DNA of 64,000 bases from Trichopria drosophilae (GCA_030407085.1 CM059585.1:1063001-1127000), one strand, 5' to 3'. Positions 10,473 through 24,193 are shown, numbered from the stretch's first letter. Program-made: numbers and translations. The notes: generated by a model not told the origin, from the sequence alone.

Positions 10473-11935
10473 CATCAAGATGATTATTCGTAATTACGCA
10501 TATCAATTCTTATCATTTTATTGTTAGTTAAAATAATTTCAAATATATCTGATGTATGACACTAGAAGGTTTGGAATACTCATATGGTTTTAAAATGTTG
10601 TGAGTACATCTTCAACATACACAAAATTTGTTTATTTGCACCACTCTTTCTAGTTAGATATCTACACGCAGTCTATAAATTAAGGTCAATTTGATACCAA
10701 GTGTTTATTTAACATCTGAGTCAGTAAAGTAAAACTCGTTGAAGTTCAATGTAAATAAAGGAAACGTAAAGTTGTGCCGTTTCGAGGGTGATCGATAATC
10801 AGGAAACAACACATGGGTCAGGTCTCATGCGATGCGGACGACTGCCCATGTAAATTATAAACAGTTTATGTTAAGTATATATATTACGCACTAGTGTTAC
10901 GTGGCTCCAAGTAGTAAAGGTAAAGTTCGGTTTACCAGTTACATGATATGAGCATAACTTTGTTAGGATTATGTTGTATGATTCATCTTTAGCAAACTCG
11001 AGTGGTATGTATAGGTATATGTTGTCAGAGGTCTGCAATACTGCCTTTCTCGTGACTATGCATAAACAACTCGTATAATCGTGTGTTTGCACAGCCGGCG
11101 TCTTTTAGTCCGTATTCAATGTAATTATCCCAAATCATCACCCCGTAAATTTTCGGGCTAACCTCAATTTCCATTCTAATCCAGACTCTCTTTTTCTATA
11201 TGTTTAAGGCGCCTTGGTAAACGTAAAGAAGTTCGAGAGATTCTTCATTACGAGTACTGCTAGCCAGGCGGAAAGAATCACAGACGGAGGAGATTTTTAT
11301 GCGGACGTTTCGATGAAAGTTACTTAAGTGGGCGCTCTAGTATCATTTCAGAATTTAAAACGAAGAAATCGATCACATTGCAATTATTGTCGAGTATTTG
11401 ATAAAAGAAACTTTGTCTTTACATCGAGCCTGCGCTAGGAAGATATTTCCATGTAATTTTTGTAGGGTCTGGTGAAGTAACTATTTACAAAGGAACAGAT
11501 TTTTTTTCTCTCATTGCATCACTGGAATTTATTATTTCACAAATCATTATTTAATAATTCAATTGTGTGGCTTAACTGTACTATAATATTTGAGAAATAT
11601 ATCGCAATTAATTATATTTCTAAAATCAATATTTCTAACGATGAAACGAGATATTAAGAACGATACAAAAATTTAGAAACTTAAAAGAAATGATTAATTT
11701 CACAGATGATTATTGAATATTGGTGTATTAGTATCCATCATTGCAATTTGAAAAATATTAGAAATATGAGGTTAATATCCGAATGTTAAAAAATGATATT
11801 TAATCTTTGTATCTGATTTTTTATCGAAATTTATCTATTTCAGAAGAATAAAGAGCAATAAGAAAATATCAGGTTTTTTACGAAAAAGCATATAGATATT
11901 TATTATCACAATATACACTATATCATGATTATTAG
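10473..11935. other. AT-rich stretch with a mild CpG-rich patch
   Basis: About 10740-11340 is less AT-rich and contains TTTCGAGGGTGATCGATAATC and other CpG-containing stretches. No gene, TIR or tandem repeat recognised. Confidence 0.35.
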
Positions 11936-12197
11936 TACGGTAGAGTCCCTTTAAAATTGCATCTCGCTATAATTACGTCCCCGCATATTTGACTGGTTCC
12001 ATCTCGTTATATTTGCCTGTCTCGTTTTTTCCCCCACCATGCGGGATGGGCCTCAGGAAGGGCCTTCTATGACGTCACGAACATAACGCAACTAAGGAGA
12101 GTGGGAGAAGCGGCGCTCCCCGTCTTTTGACACATATAACGAGACAGGAGGGCAAGACCAGGAACCAAGCGGGCAAATATACCGGGACTCTACTGTA
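11936..12197 (+). mobile_element. MITE, TA-CAGTAGAGTCCC family, copy 1
   Basis: Starts TACGGTAGAGTCCC and ends GGGACTCTACTGTA, giving a 12-14-bp TIR flanked by TA. The body carries GC-rich blocks including TGACGTCACGAACATAACGC. A second copy in the opposite orientation is at 48310-48582, with the same block order. The CAGT-type tip and TA flank resemble pogo/Tigger-type elements; that assignment is inference. Confidence 0.85.
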
Positions 12198-13489
12198 TGT
12201 TATATATTCAAGAAGGATGCATTAATGATTCAGTTTTATTTGTATGAGATGACGCTGATTAATATATCAGGCTTATTAATAAATAACATGTATTAAAAGA
12301 AATCTATAATGTAAATATTTTGATATCTACAATCTGAATTTTCGTACTGAATATAGTAGTTTTTTGATAAACTTGTTACATGAATTGTTTTGAAAGATCC
12401 CAAGTTAACCATTAATATTTACATTACTCTTTAACAACTCACTTTTTCAATAAATATGTTATAATTCATTCAATTCCTTTGAAATATTGAAATTAAAAAA
12501 ATGTAGAGATCAGATTTTAACTTTTAATAATCGGAAATTGAATATCTGTTTTGCATTACTTTTTAACAGCTCTATATTGTATTTCAAAATACGAAGTTTT
12601 GCTCTCGTTATTTTAACTAAAATATTTGTATTTAAATTAAAATTGAATTCCGCATGATTAATCTCCCTTTTTAAACGCGTTTCAAATTCGTATCGGCCCA
12701 TAAAATTTCACTTATTGCGATAACAATTATTTGAGAATTTTTGATAATGCGATACACTTCTAGATTTTTCTCGCTCTTTTCATTTTGCAAATTTTACTGT
12801 AATTCAAGTCTGCAAATTGCAGGCACGACCGCACCGTAAATGTAAATTTTTAATAACCTGAATAAAAAGTAACTTTTATACAATTTTCAGAAAGTGTTTC
12901 ATATTTACAGCCTTCAGTAAATAGGTCAAAATTGAGAAGCAACATCATAACGATGTTCTTACTATTAAAATATGAAAAGGAAAAGAACGAAATTAATTTG
13001 GTTTATTCACAAAGAGTAGTAAGTATATTGCTTTGAACATGAAGCGAGAGATCTTAGAAGCGTTAAAAGTATATTTTAAAAGAACATGCTGAATTCATTA
13101 TAACAAATAATCTTTTCAATCTATTTTTCAAGCGGATTTTTTATCGTTTAGAATTTTAATATTAGTCGTGTAAAATCGTTTTTTTGGGTTTATGATTAAC
13201 TAACTGAAAATTCTATTTGGACTAGGTTACATCTCAAATTAAAACGGTTTACATTTCTGATTCCTTTTAGGTTTATTGATATTCAACGAATAAATAAGTT
13301 GTACTAATGAAATTTTCATTACAATAATCTTTCCATTTAGAATGCTTGCTCGCTTTTTGTAACACTTGGTAACTCGTACAATTTTGTGATGCCGATTTTG
13401 ATTTTGAAGTAAAATTGTCAGAATTCAAAATGTAGCATCGAAAATGGCGCACCACGTTTTATAAAAGTGGTTTCATAGAAAGTAGAATG
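12198..13489. other. AT-rich stretch, nothing recognised
   Basis: Very AT-rich. Short open frames (12510-12701, 13273-13455, both minus) show no motif. No repeat structure seen. Confidence 0.4.
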
Positions 13490-15092
13490 TAGGGGTGGCG
13501 GGGTGTACCGTCCACCTAAGGAGAACAATTTTTGTCAACTTCCAATGCATATAAGGGTCAAAGAGCCATTGAAACGGGTTCTTTGAACATTTCGCTATGA
13601 TATTGCGACAAAAAAAAATGTGTTACGTTCAAAATATTCAACTACTGCACGGAAAAAAATCTTTTGTAGATTTTGCCGAAGTCGCTTAAGTAGAATCTGC
13701 CGAGTCTGAACTTCGGCAATATTTGCCGAGTTTTTTCTAAGCATTATGCTTAGCCAGTCTATGTAGATTTTCGTGGACTGCAACTTTAGCGCCGCGCCAC
13801 TGTACCGGCGACGTCGGTAAATTAGGGGTCATTTTGACGGAGTAGTTTCTTCCTTTACGCTTACAATAGAAACAGAACACTTGTTTACGGTCGAGATTTC
13901 TTATACAGCGTCCTAATTGGTTCTAACTAAGCGTAAACATAAGGAATTTTAACGGCCGGGGAAAAGTTCCGAAAATCAAAACCCCTAACGGATAAAATTT
14001 CGATATTGCGTGAGTCCAAGGTATTTTAATTTGCTTTCTTTTTGCCAAATTTTCAAAGACAATGTGAAGAATATCACGCTGGAGCCATGCTACATCGAAA
14101 TTTTGGCCTTTCGGTGTTGATTTTCGGAACTTTGTTCCCCGGTCATTTTATCGAGTGCATTTACACAAACATAACAAATATAAATTCCATTCTACTGTAG
14201 CGACTGAGTGGAAAGGTGATGTTGGGTCTCGCCGCGGAATGGCGCTACGAGCGCCAGGAAAGTTCTGAGAGCGCGTAGACAGCACAGCTGATCAGTAAAA
14301 GTTGAGACTCGGCAATTTTTGAAGAAGTTACTAAGTAGAATTTGCAGAAAAGTCGTATACGAGTTATTAGGTACATTCTCTCGACATTACCAAGCAAATA
14401 TTGCCGAAGTAACAATATAAATATCACATAATATTGGTTATTGAATTTCTTAGGCAAATTTTACTTGAGTTTTCGGCAGAATCTATAAACATTTTTTTTC
14501 CGTGTGCATTTATTAATAAACGAGGATGGAGCGGTACTGCCACACGGTGCGGGTAATACCGCTTTGATTATAACTTCGTTTTTCCAAATTCTTGCACAAA
14601 ATGGTACACATAAAACTATAGCCCGTCAATTTCGATATAACTCTATTTGTATTGAACGCAAAATAAGACCGCATTTGCACATTTTTCATTTTCACAGATA
14701 CGAGATACCTAACCTCATATCGCAGATGTCATTTTGCGAGCTGGAATGCGGGCAGTACAAGCAACACTTCCCGAGTGGACCAACCCGCTTCCATGTGGTA
14801 TTCTAAAATCACGAATAATTCATTGACCAACGCAGTTTTCATTATAAACTACGTATCAAACGATGGAAAAATGTATCACGAACTAGAATTACAATAGTTT
14901 TTCAAATATTTAACTCTCCAAAATTGTCAACAGTCTTAACTTCGGCATGAAAATTCTTACATCGACAGTGCTGTTAATCAGTCGCGTGGTTTTTTTATTA
15001 ACTTCCAGCACTAAAAAGTTCAAGAAACAAACTTTTTTTCCTCAGTCGGTTTCTCGAAACGCAGGTGAGCGGTACTACCCCCGCCACCCCTA
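13490..15092. mobile_element. 1.6-kb element with GGGGTGGCGGGG terminal inverted repeats
   Basis: Left end TA-GGGGTGGCGGGGTGTACC at 13489-13508. Right end GGTACTACCCCCGCCACCCC-TA at about 15071-15092, which is the inverted counterpart, both with TA immediately outside. No transposase frame inside, so non-autonomous. A second element (13646-14508) is nested within it. Superfamily not recognised; a TA target is consistent with Tc1/mariner-like elements. Confidence 0.7.
13646..14508. mobile_element. Nested 0.86-kb element with CACGGAAAAAAAT ends
   Basis: Left end TGCACGGAAAAAAATCTTTT followed by GTAGATTTTGCCGAAGTC. Right end, inverted, TGCACACGGAAAAAAAATGT then TATAGATTCTGCCGAAAACTC, giving TIRs of about 38 bp. 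Interior has short hairpins around TTCGGCAA/TTGCCGA. No coding sequence. It shares its tips with elements at 23831 and 39821. Confidence 0.75.
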
Positions 15093-16911
15093 GAGGAGTT
15101 TGGGTTAATGATTTTCTATGAAACACTAGAAACCTTTGTAATATTTAATCTGACATTTTGGGTCCGCCATTTTGAATGCTGTAAATGTAACCTCAAATTC
15201 CAAAACCCTTGTAGACAACAAATTTTAAGGAAATGATTTTTTTCTTCAAATATTTGTATATTATTACACATTTTAGGGATTTTCAAGCAATTTAGGAATC
15301 AGTTTCTACACTTAAATCTGCTTCTTTGACGATAAACGAAAATCCTTATTGATTCTGTTTCGGCGTTAAAAAAAATTCTAACTTTCAATCTAATCGGATT
15401 GCCACGCTTAGGTAATGTAAGTGTAAGAAATTGTGGATTTTTATTGGATTTGGTAATTTACCCAAAATGAGATTTGAAGTTAGTGGACCAAATTGAAAAA
15501 AACAGCAAATCACAATATTTTGTCCCCATTTTTCCCGATAAATCTTAAAATAATAAAAAATTTCCATTTTTACCGTTATAAAAAAATGGTGAATTTCTCT
15601 TGTAAAATTTGCATTATTTTTGATAGAGCAGACAAGTTTCTGTCATAAGAAAAAAAAATAGTTAGAAAAATTAAATTGTGATTTGTTCTTTTCTGATGTT
15701 TTCTGATTCTAGGTCAAAATATATTACAAAAATAATTTCTGCATGTCTAATCCTATATACACGGAAATAATCTTTTATAGGAATTTTAGCAATCTCTTTG
15801 AACTATTATTAATCTAATTTATAGAAATAATTATTTGTGGGAAAATATACATTTCATTATACTGAAAATTTGTGTCATTCACTCCAAAAATTTATGAAAA
15901 AAATGCACGAGAAATTATTTGGTATTTTAAGTTACAAATCCATGTATGATGAGAAATACTAGATCTACAGATAATTTGAATAATTATTAGATACCGAAAT
16001 AAAATATGTAATCTAATTATAAACTCTTGTCACATTCTCCGCTAGCATCATAATACATTCAAACGATTGCAAAGTTAACATTGATTACAAAGATCTCTAA
16101 ATATAGATGTCTTCCCCATTCGAATGATTAAAACTACGTCTAATATTATCTTATATGCAACCCTAATATATAATTTATAAACATTCTTAAACCATACTAT
16201 ATATGTCAAATATTTTCGTTCTGTAACGTTTATTTACGTATTCATTTGTGTAAAGTGAATGATACAATATTTTTAATCAAATAAATGTCTACAATGTAAT
16301 ATCTAATAATATATTTCCAAACTTTTTCTCCACTCTTCAGAACGACGATTCTAAACATATACCTAGTACCTAGTTTTAACATCTACATTTATATGTCTAA
16401 AGTAGGAATAGAAATTTAAATATAAAACTAGTTATATTGCAACCATTAATAGTTGTGTTTCTTTTAGTCCATTAGGTAATGATTCTAATTTTGTTATTCC
16501 AAGTTTTCACTCTTTTCGGACGTTCATAAAACGTTTTATATTGAATAATTTTGAAACAACAAAAATTGTTCAGAAATTAAATTTATCTTATTAAAACCGT
16601 TTTGTGAGATCTACTTTGGTTCGCGCAATTAAATTGTGGGCTGTAAGAGACTAACTGGTTTGGTCTTAAATACAGTCCCTGGCCGTATTTTCGAACCCAT
16701 GCTGAAAAATTAATATTTCACTGATTTTTTATTGTTTTATTGCAAGACTGTTATTGTTCGTTTGTAGAACTTTTAATTTAATACTTATGGTAACATTTTA
16801 TGTAATTGTTCATACAGTTACCACGTTCAAACGTAGACGGCAGCAGTTCGTCAACTATACAACAGGCTCTATTGTGCAAAAAACATACTTCTATTCTAGT
16901 AAAATATAATA
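15093..16911. other. AT-rich stretch with a repeat fragment and an orphan element end
   Basis: A GGTCCGCCATTTTGAA fragment of the dispersed repeat is at about 15160-15176, and an ACACGGAAATAATC tip without a partner at about 15760. Otherwise no gene or RNA recognised. Confidence 0.4.
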
Positions 16912-17163
16912 TTAAATCCTTTACGGATCCGTAATGTAGTGGATTTCAAACGGATATAATTTTCGTGTACTTCTTATATAAAAAATTAGTTAAAGATGTT
17001 TTTAATGAAATGTTTAGAAATGAGTAATGTTTTTTGGAACAAGAAAGCATGCTAAAATTCGGTCCTTTATAAATGTATAGATAGAGCAGGATAGTCTGAA
17101 AAACAGACTTTCGGCGGAGTAGATCCACCGAAGATCCACCAACGATCCGTCACGGATTTAAAA
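16912..17163. mobile_element. Small MITE-like element with AAATCCNTNACGGATC ends
   Basis: TTAAATCCTTTACGGATCCG at 16912 faces an inverted TTTAAATCCGTGACGGATCG ending at 17163, about 85% alike over 20 bp. Length about 252 bp, no coding content. Confidence 0.5.
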
Positions 17164-17668
17164 TTTTTGCACGAAATACGTAAACATTGCTGAAGTTTTT
17201 TATTGACTTTGACTTTCCAAAGTTACACGGTAAGTAAACGCTATTCGGGGAGCCATTTTTTGTTACTATTTTTAGTATTTTTTAAATTTTGTTTGCATTT
17301 TTGTCATTCTTTCATTTTGATAACGTTTTTATATTGGATTTTTCCAAGCAATGATAACGGTGAATCAAGTCAATTGTCATAGTGAACATTAGAAAACTAA
17401 TCTGAGGTTATGAATGATTAATAATGAGATTAGCTATTCACAAATGATAATAATTACTTTCTGATCGCAATTCTCTATGATTTCACCCGATACGTGGTCA
17501 AATAATCGATAATCCCAGTCAACCACAAAAGATCATTGATGTCAACTGCTACATAAAAACTGTTACAAAGTATTTATAATACAATGTATACATATCCGCT
17601 ATGTAACCGTATCTAAAGGCGATACGTCACAATTGCGGAGTATTTACATGTATGCTATTACGTATCAA

Positions 17669-17910
17669 GTATGTGGCTAGTTTATGTAACATTTATGTAA
17701 CAAATGTTCTCTCTCTGCATTCGAATATGTGATCTTTAAAAATGATGTATCTGATACCTCACGAACGCCATATAACCAGTATGTATCAATTGTATGTAAC
17801 ATTTTTACAACAAATGTTCTCTCGTTGAACAATCTTTAAAAATAATATATTTGATATATAAATAACGCTGTTTAACCGGTATGTAACGTTTACGCAACAC
17901 ATCTTCATTC
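17669..17910. repeat. Tandem repeat, period 100-110 bp, about 2.4 units
   Basis: Units begin at GTATGTGGCTAG (17669), GTATGTATCAATTG (17779) and GTATGTAACG (17879). They share ATGTAACATTT, ACAACAAATGTTCTCT and ATCTTTAAAAATAAT. Sequences reading CCCAGT near 17512 and ACTGGGAAT near 18436 might be the ends of a host element that also includes the tRNA-like sequence at 18145, but the match is short. Confidence 0.6.
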
Positions 17911-18144
17911 ACTGAGTATTTTTTTACATTTTGTAGTTCATACAACACAAATGGAGATACTTTACAACGAAGATTATATATGCTCATGAAGCCAAGCAAA
18001 ATTCGATCGATAAAAATAACATTGCATATGTTTAATATATTATTACATCTGACAAATATGTCTGCATCATCTGTATAACGTTAAAATCATTAAGACCATG
18101 AAAATTTGTTAATCGTCGTATGCTTAAAATGTATTAGTCTTCTA

Positions 18145-18224
18145 CCCCAAATAACTTAGTAGCTTAGAGCTTATGGCGTTAGCCTAGTAATCGAGAGATC
18201 CAGGTTCGATTCCTCGTCGGGGCG
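18145..18224 (+). repeat. tRNA-like sequence (tRNA pseudogene or SINE head)
   Basis: Has an A-box-like TAGCTTAGAGC and a clear B box, AGGTTCGATTCC, at the right spacing. CCCC at the start and GGGG at the end could close an acceptor stem. The T arm has a mismatch (CCAGG against CCTCG) and the anticodon arm does not fold well, so a functional tRNA is unlikely. Confidence 0.6.
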
Positions 18225-19619
18225 AGTTTTTTTCAGATTTGTTTGCAGGCGTTACATATTTATATGCGAGTACGTTAAATTAATGGTGTAAAAGTAGCAT
18301 AAGGATATACATAAATATTTCCCTAATGACAAATATTGTATATAAATGTTAATTGCCTTTTATAGATCTGTTACGGAAATGTTACATCTTAGTTATATAT
18401 CATTGTTTTGTCACCATAATATACGTGTTACTGGGAATGTGGCAGTCATTTTAGAGTTGAGGTACTCTCCATGCGCCCCACAAATTACATAAATCTAAAA
18501 AAAACAAATCTATCGATTTTGACTTATTTCAATGTTTTCTAACAACTTTTGGAACAAAAATTACAGCGTTGAAAGTTTTGTCCATATTCCGGACTTTTGG
18601 TACGAAAAGGGTTAATGAATTACTTGAATATTCCGATTCTAATTGTTTTCGTTTTTTATTTTAACACAAAGATTATAAACTAATCTATTTACTGATCATC
18701 CACTTTTTTTCTCTTTTATATTGCAATTAAAAAATGGCATCATTAAACTATTTTAAATTGTATTTTATTGTAACATATGCATTTTTCAACAAACATAAGA
18801 AATGTACAAACAAATGTACATTCCATTTCAATGCCGAATAATTGGATCTAATTGTATCAAAAATTGTATATATAATCCATTTTTTCCCGGGTAACCTTTT
18901 TCTACATTATTTGTAAAATTATTATAAATTTGTTTAAGAACTGCTTAATAATTTACTTAAGAAAATAATTTTACTTTTCTCTCCAATAATGCTCCTAACA
19001 GTATTACCTAGTTTCCATTTATACGTGGCCATATATTTTTCTGTTACATATGTATTTCGTAAAGTATTCATTTTATCTCTGTGCGTCAGAGAGTGAAATC
19101 ATACATTTTTTATTGTCACTCTTTACGGTGTACTTCTATTATCTACCGTATACTAGCATGTTATTTTCTTAAGAAACCATCATACGTATAATAAAACTCT
19201 TGTTTTATTCCTGCACAACACGAATGTTTTACTGTTATTTTTTTGAAGACGCAAGAACAAATGGAGTAAGAATAATTTAAAAGGCATATTTGAATATGCT
19301 TTATTCATACTTCATTTCATTCACAATGAACATTAATTTTGAACTTTTAATTAGTTTTTACTTAAGAAAAATCTTATATAATGCACTAAAAACATGTACT
19401 GAATTTTAACTTTACTGTTAACCAGAAAGAACTAAATAGCCATTAATTTGAATAGAAATATATATAGTTATCTCCACCAAAATTTGTTAATTCATTGTAA
19501 ACTAGTCAGGTAAACAAACGCAAAGGTAAAAACATCTAAATGCGTCATTCTCATGGTGAAATGATGTTAAATAAGGTATTTTCCCCTTTTTTTCATTTTT
19601 GTATATTAATCTTTACAGC

Positions 19620-19696
19620 TATCAGCTTCGTGGCTCAGGGGGTAAAGTAGTGGACTACGAAGTCGTAGGTCGTGAGTTCGATTCCTGTCGGACTAA
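19620..19696 (+). repeat. tRNA-like sequence with B box
   Basis: GTGGCTCAGGGGGTAAAGTA gives an A-box-like element and GAGTTCGATTCC the B box. The anticodon region is a near-perfect palindrome, CTACGAAGTCGTAG, which does not leave a normal 7-base loop. Most likely a tRNA-derived SINE head or pseudogene. Confidence 0.6.
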
Positions 19697-21420
19697 TTAT
19701 TTTAACAAAAATAGTCTCCCGGTCAGTCTCTAAAACAACGATTTTTTGCTGAGCCCCCGAGTAAAAAAAAATTATCTCTGAAAGATCTTTCCGAGATCTC
19801 GCGGGTTTAATCTCGTAAAGATGTCGCAAAGATCTCGCTACTGGACGGAGCGAGATTGTTGCGAGATGAACAGAAAGGTTAAAATAGTACGTTAAAATTA
19901 TCGATTAAAAATAAAATATTTAAATAAAAAAAAAAAAATTTTAAATTAGGGTAGTATACAGGTGCATGCAGACTAAAAACGAATCGCAAAAAAATTACGA
20001 CAATATGTGATTCCACGCAGCTTTTCATTGACAGCAGGCCAACTTTCAAGCGACTCGTGAATTTTTAAAAATTTAAACTCGTTTAAACTCTAGTTTATTT
20101 TCAGTGTAATAAACGAATTCTTGTTCTTAGTATCCAATATGATTAATAAAAAACACTTTTGAGCTTTCGTTTGTCCCCTTGCCTGGAAAAATTCGTTTAC
20201 CTCTCAAAAGTTCCCCAGTTGTGAAAAAAGAGTATAATCGCTAATAAGTATTTCCTAATTTTTTGACAGATTTTTTAAAAAATTTGGCACTGTATTGAAA
20301 TTGCTGTTTGCTAAAACTCAATTTTAAATCAAAATTATATCTTTCAATTTTTTCCAATATTGATTTTTATGCAAGTTACTTGATTTAAATAAAGTGGAAA
20401 AAATGTAATTCCCGACGTTAATGGGTTAAGTCAATACTGTTTTCTATTTTTATCATTTCGATGCTTGTCAAGAATCAAAATAATTGTTCGTTTTTAATAT
20501 TTCTCTTTTTTGCATAAATATTAGTGTTATTAACTTAGTTCTTAGCAACTATTAAATAATAGTGTATTCGTCGCAATATTTCTCGAAATATAAGGTCAAA
20601 TATGAGGATTCCACTACGTATTTTACAGAGATACGCTAAAAAAATTCTCTGTAATTTCAACAACTGAGTATCTCGAGTTATGAACGTCGTACATACATAA
20701 ACATTGCCTGATTATATGATCTACAGATTCACCACGTATTGTCTTGTTACGGAAGGAACGAATCATATATACTACAAGATTCTCCACCAAAGTCTGGTGT
20801 TTTGAACGCACGAGTAAACAATCGTGACAAGCTTAACTCGTCACACCCTACGAGACCATTTGCCCTTGTTGGCATTGTTGAGACCGGAAGAGTGGCAATC
20901 AATATATCCCTTCAATGGAATGCTGAGATATCTTCTGAAATTCTGCAATCCTCGAACAATCCGAGTACTGCTCGGATTTCATCATATTAGGTAGAGCTTA
21001 TTTCTCTCAAAATTTAATTAATACGAATTTAGCACCACATCATGATTCATTCACATTATTCGAAATAATAATTCCTAAACAACCGTGATGTAATGCTAAA
21101 CATACTGTAAAAAATGCTATTACATTTTTTTTAAATTCAAGCTCGTGTCAAAAAAAAACAAATTTTTCAAATGTTCAAAAACACATAAATTTAAGAATTT
21201 TGTAATTTTAAATAATTATGTTTGCACTTGATGTACTCTAAAGCTTAAATATCAAAGTTAATTCTTACCTATATTGTTAACATAACTAAATAAACGCTAG
21301 TTCATTAAGTTATAAAATAGACTAGGCATGATAATCTTTAAATTTTCTGATGATGGTAATGCTGCCAATTTTTATCTATTTTGTTATAAATTTGTGATTT
21401 ACAAAAAAATGACCGAACAC
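19697..21420. other. AT-rich stretch, nothing recognised
   Basis: About 20740-20990 is less AT-rich, with an 83-codon plus-strand frame that I cannot match to any family. No TIRs or tandem repeats seen. Confidence 0.35.
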
Positions 21421-21487
21421 ACCATCGATGCGACCGGACTTGAACCTGGTACCTTGTGATTGCCCCGGTGAATTGCTCTTAGCTAAA
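21421..21487 (-). repeat. tRNA-like sequence on the minus strand
   Basis: Read on the minus strand: TAGCTAAGAGCAATTCACC (A-box-like), then CCAGGTTCAAGTCC (B box), then GGTCGCATCG. Part of the acceptor region is unclear. Same class of remnant as at 18145, but with its own sequence. Confidence 0.55.
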
Positions 21488-23297
21488 ATGCAAAATTATT
21501 CTGGAATATGAAGAAAGCTTGATTATTTCATCTTAATTCATCGTAAAACTATTTTGTATAGAATATAGAATAGTTAAGTAATATTTAAATACTAACGTTT
21601 TGTGGATATTAATTAAGGAATTTAAAAGCAGTTGGAATTAGTCGGACAAGTTTGGGGTTGAATTACTACCTCTACCAAATGTAAATAAACGTTAAATTAA
21701 TCAAGATTTAGTTTCCTACACTCAGAAATAATATTTTTGCGGATTCGAGTATTTTTTTTTAGTTGTTTAGTTAACTGTATATCATTAGTTGCAGTCACTA
21801 TAAAGTAGTTAATATAACTAAAGGGAATATATTGGATGAGTAAATTTACATAGTTTTAATAATTTAAACATTTAAGTATGTATTTGCGTAAACTAAAACT
21901 ACTAATCATTCATTTGAATGAAGACTGTACTTTTAACATCCACGTGCCAAATTAAAGTGTAGAATACTTATACTTGTATGTCTTCAATTTGATATAATTG
22001 AAAATGAATGATTAAATTCATGTTTGACAAGAACTTTTTTTAAATTTTGCTGTATTTTTTTAGTGAAAAATAAGTAAACCAAATAACGACGAGATATTTT
22101 TCACATTAGTTAATTATTTGTGTTAGATGATCATAACTAATTTCGACTTCTAATTCTAATATATATAAGCTTAAAATCGTTTAAGACTTTAGAATGGAAT
22201 GACGAAATTTCCAAATTTAATTAAACATTATTACTTTATTGCAAGCAGAATCAATTTCGAATTGTTCAAAAATATAATTTTGAGTAATACAATATTAACT
22301 ATGAAGTTTAAATATTCTACATTATATTCTCACAAAATCCTCTCATTAAGTCGCCGTAATCACATATGTTACCGAGCAATGCCACATTTTCTATGCGTGA
22401 ACGAGTGAACTGTAAAAGCGTTCGTTAATTAACTTTGGAATGAAATGCTCATTAAATTTATTTCCATAGCGTATTCGATTCGAATGAAAATTAGTCTTTA
22501 CCCGAAATGTGCTTCCAGTCTTATAGAGTGAAAATAACTCGCCATCAATAATATAATTATAGTACCAAAATATCCGCAGTTTTTTTTTGTGTCACGCTGA
22601 TTTCTGTAAGTAAAAAACTAGTTAAGCTATTGAGAACTATAATGTAATAGTCAATATTCATTGTCTATATAATAGACATTGGTAACTGAAAATTGTTACA
22701 ATTCGCTTCAACAGTTACCATATCGTGAGTTTAACAACATTGAATAGTTACAATTATTTGTATTAGTAAATATTCATGATCCAGTAGTACTAATACGATA
22801 TAAGTAATTTCAATAAACATTATAAATTCTTCAATGTACTCAATTTTCGTATCCTACTCAATATTTGGGAATAAAGTTTCGGCAATTATATTTAATAGTT
22901 TTTAATATCTTCATAACAACTTTAAATGTCTATATGCAGTGAAAAAAAAATCTATTTAACAAATTCAACTACCACTGGTTAATTCACTGGAAATTAGTAC
23001 ATGAAACCTGTTTTTTAGTTAAAATAAACCGCGTCAAAGTTGTTAATTACACTATTTTTTATTGTAGTTAATAGTTGGTAATAAAATAGAAATAAATTTA
23101 TCTTCCATAATATTTTCATAAGGCAAACAATATCTTAAAAATTTCCTTTTTGTATACGGAAATAAAAAGGAATATGAATAAATTAGAGATGAGACTTCAA
23201 AGTAATGTTTTGGTCTCAATCAGACCCTAATGTGATTCAGATTTACTAACAAGAAGAAACATATGTTAAAAATAAAAACATATTTTCTTAAGGCAAG
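21488..23297. other. AT-rich stretch, no gene recognised
   Basis: Contains A-run tips of the ACTCAGAAATAAT and CAGTGAAAAAAAAATC type near 21721 and 22938 that resemble the ends of foldback elements, but partners were not clear. A 69-codon frame at 22199-22408 has no motif. Confidence 0.35.
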
Positions 23298-23728
23298 TAC
23301 GGTAGACCCTCTCATAGTGTCACCGCCTCGGGACTGTAGGGGAAACAAATCCTCTATGTGTCGCACACCCACTCTCCGCGTTCTTTACACTCAAACCCCT
23401 CTCGTGGTCAATATGTTGATATGAAAAAGGTTAAGTGGTAGGGAGCTTACTGCGACACTATCAGAGGAACAAACCGTGGCATATATTTCATATATTTCAT
23501 TTTTCGCCGAAAATATATGACATATGTAGGTTGAATATATGCCAGATATAAGTTTAAAACTATATGTGCATTCATATATCTAACATATATGTCACATATT
23601 GCATTTTTCGCTGAAAATATATGTGCATTTATTTACCATATATGTCGCATATATTTATTTCCCGCGTGGAAAACTGCGACACTATCAGAGGATTTCTAGA
23701 AGGTGACACTATGGGAGGGTCTACTGTA
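23298..23728. mobile_element. MITE with TACGGTAGACCCTCTC ends, carrying a nested insertion
   Basis: Left end TACGGTAGACCCTCTCATAG followed by TGTCACC. Right end inverted: TACAGTAGACCCTCCCATAG then TGTCACC. TIR about 27 bp with only 2 differences, flanked by TA. Without the nested insert (23469-23672 plus one direct repeat) the element would be about 207 bp. CAGTAG-type tip, like 11936 and 48310, but a different family. Confidence 0.85.
23469..23672. mobile_element. Nested insertion flanked by a 20-bp direct repeat
   Basis: ACTGCGACACTATCAGAGGA occurs at 23449-23468 and again at 23673-23692, bracketing 204 bp of ATATATG-rich sequence. The insert contains two copies of GCATTTTTCGCYGAAAATAT. 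The direct repeat fits a target-site duplication of unusual length, or a tandem duplication event. Confidence 0.55.
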
Positions 23729-24193
23729 AATAAATTACGCGAGACGACGCAAATAAATATGTTCTTGTATAAAGCAGTTTTTTAGTGGAAAGTGAATCGT
23801 AATAGAATTAGAGAATAGAAATTAGAGAACTACACGGAAAAAATTTTGTGTTGGCAGCCGTACTATTCAACTTACGGCGGCGCTACGATTGCTTTAGGAG
23901 AAACGTCAAGCTACTTTTCGGCAGGGAGACGTCCGAAATTTTTCGGACCGCTGCCAGCCGAAAACTGTTGGAGCGCGAGGATCCGAAAAATAGTAACTGA
24001 GCCAGTCGACATACATACATCGTGGAATATATGATTGGCAGTATATATAGATATACGGCCCGCGGTACTATGCGAGTATTTTAAACTCGGCTCTGATTTT
24101 ATTAAATATTCTTGATTTAATTTCATGGGTTAATGTATATACTCGAACAAAGTTTTGAAGATACCCTACTGAAAATTGTCATATGATATATCA

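Noticed and set aside
14504..14806. 100-codon frame as a gene
   Set aside because: Spans the right end of one nested element and the interior of another; no motif.
18145..18224. Functional tRNA gene
   Set aside because: T-arm mismatch and poor anticodon arm. Promoter boxes alone do not make a tRNA. The same holds for 19620, 21421 and 62733.
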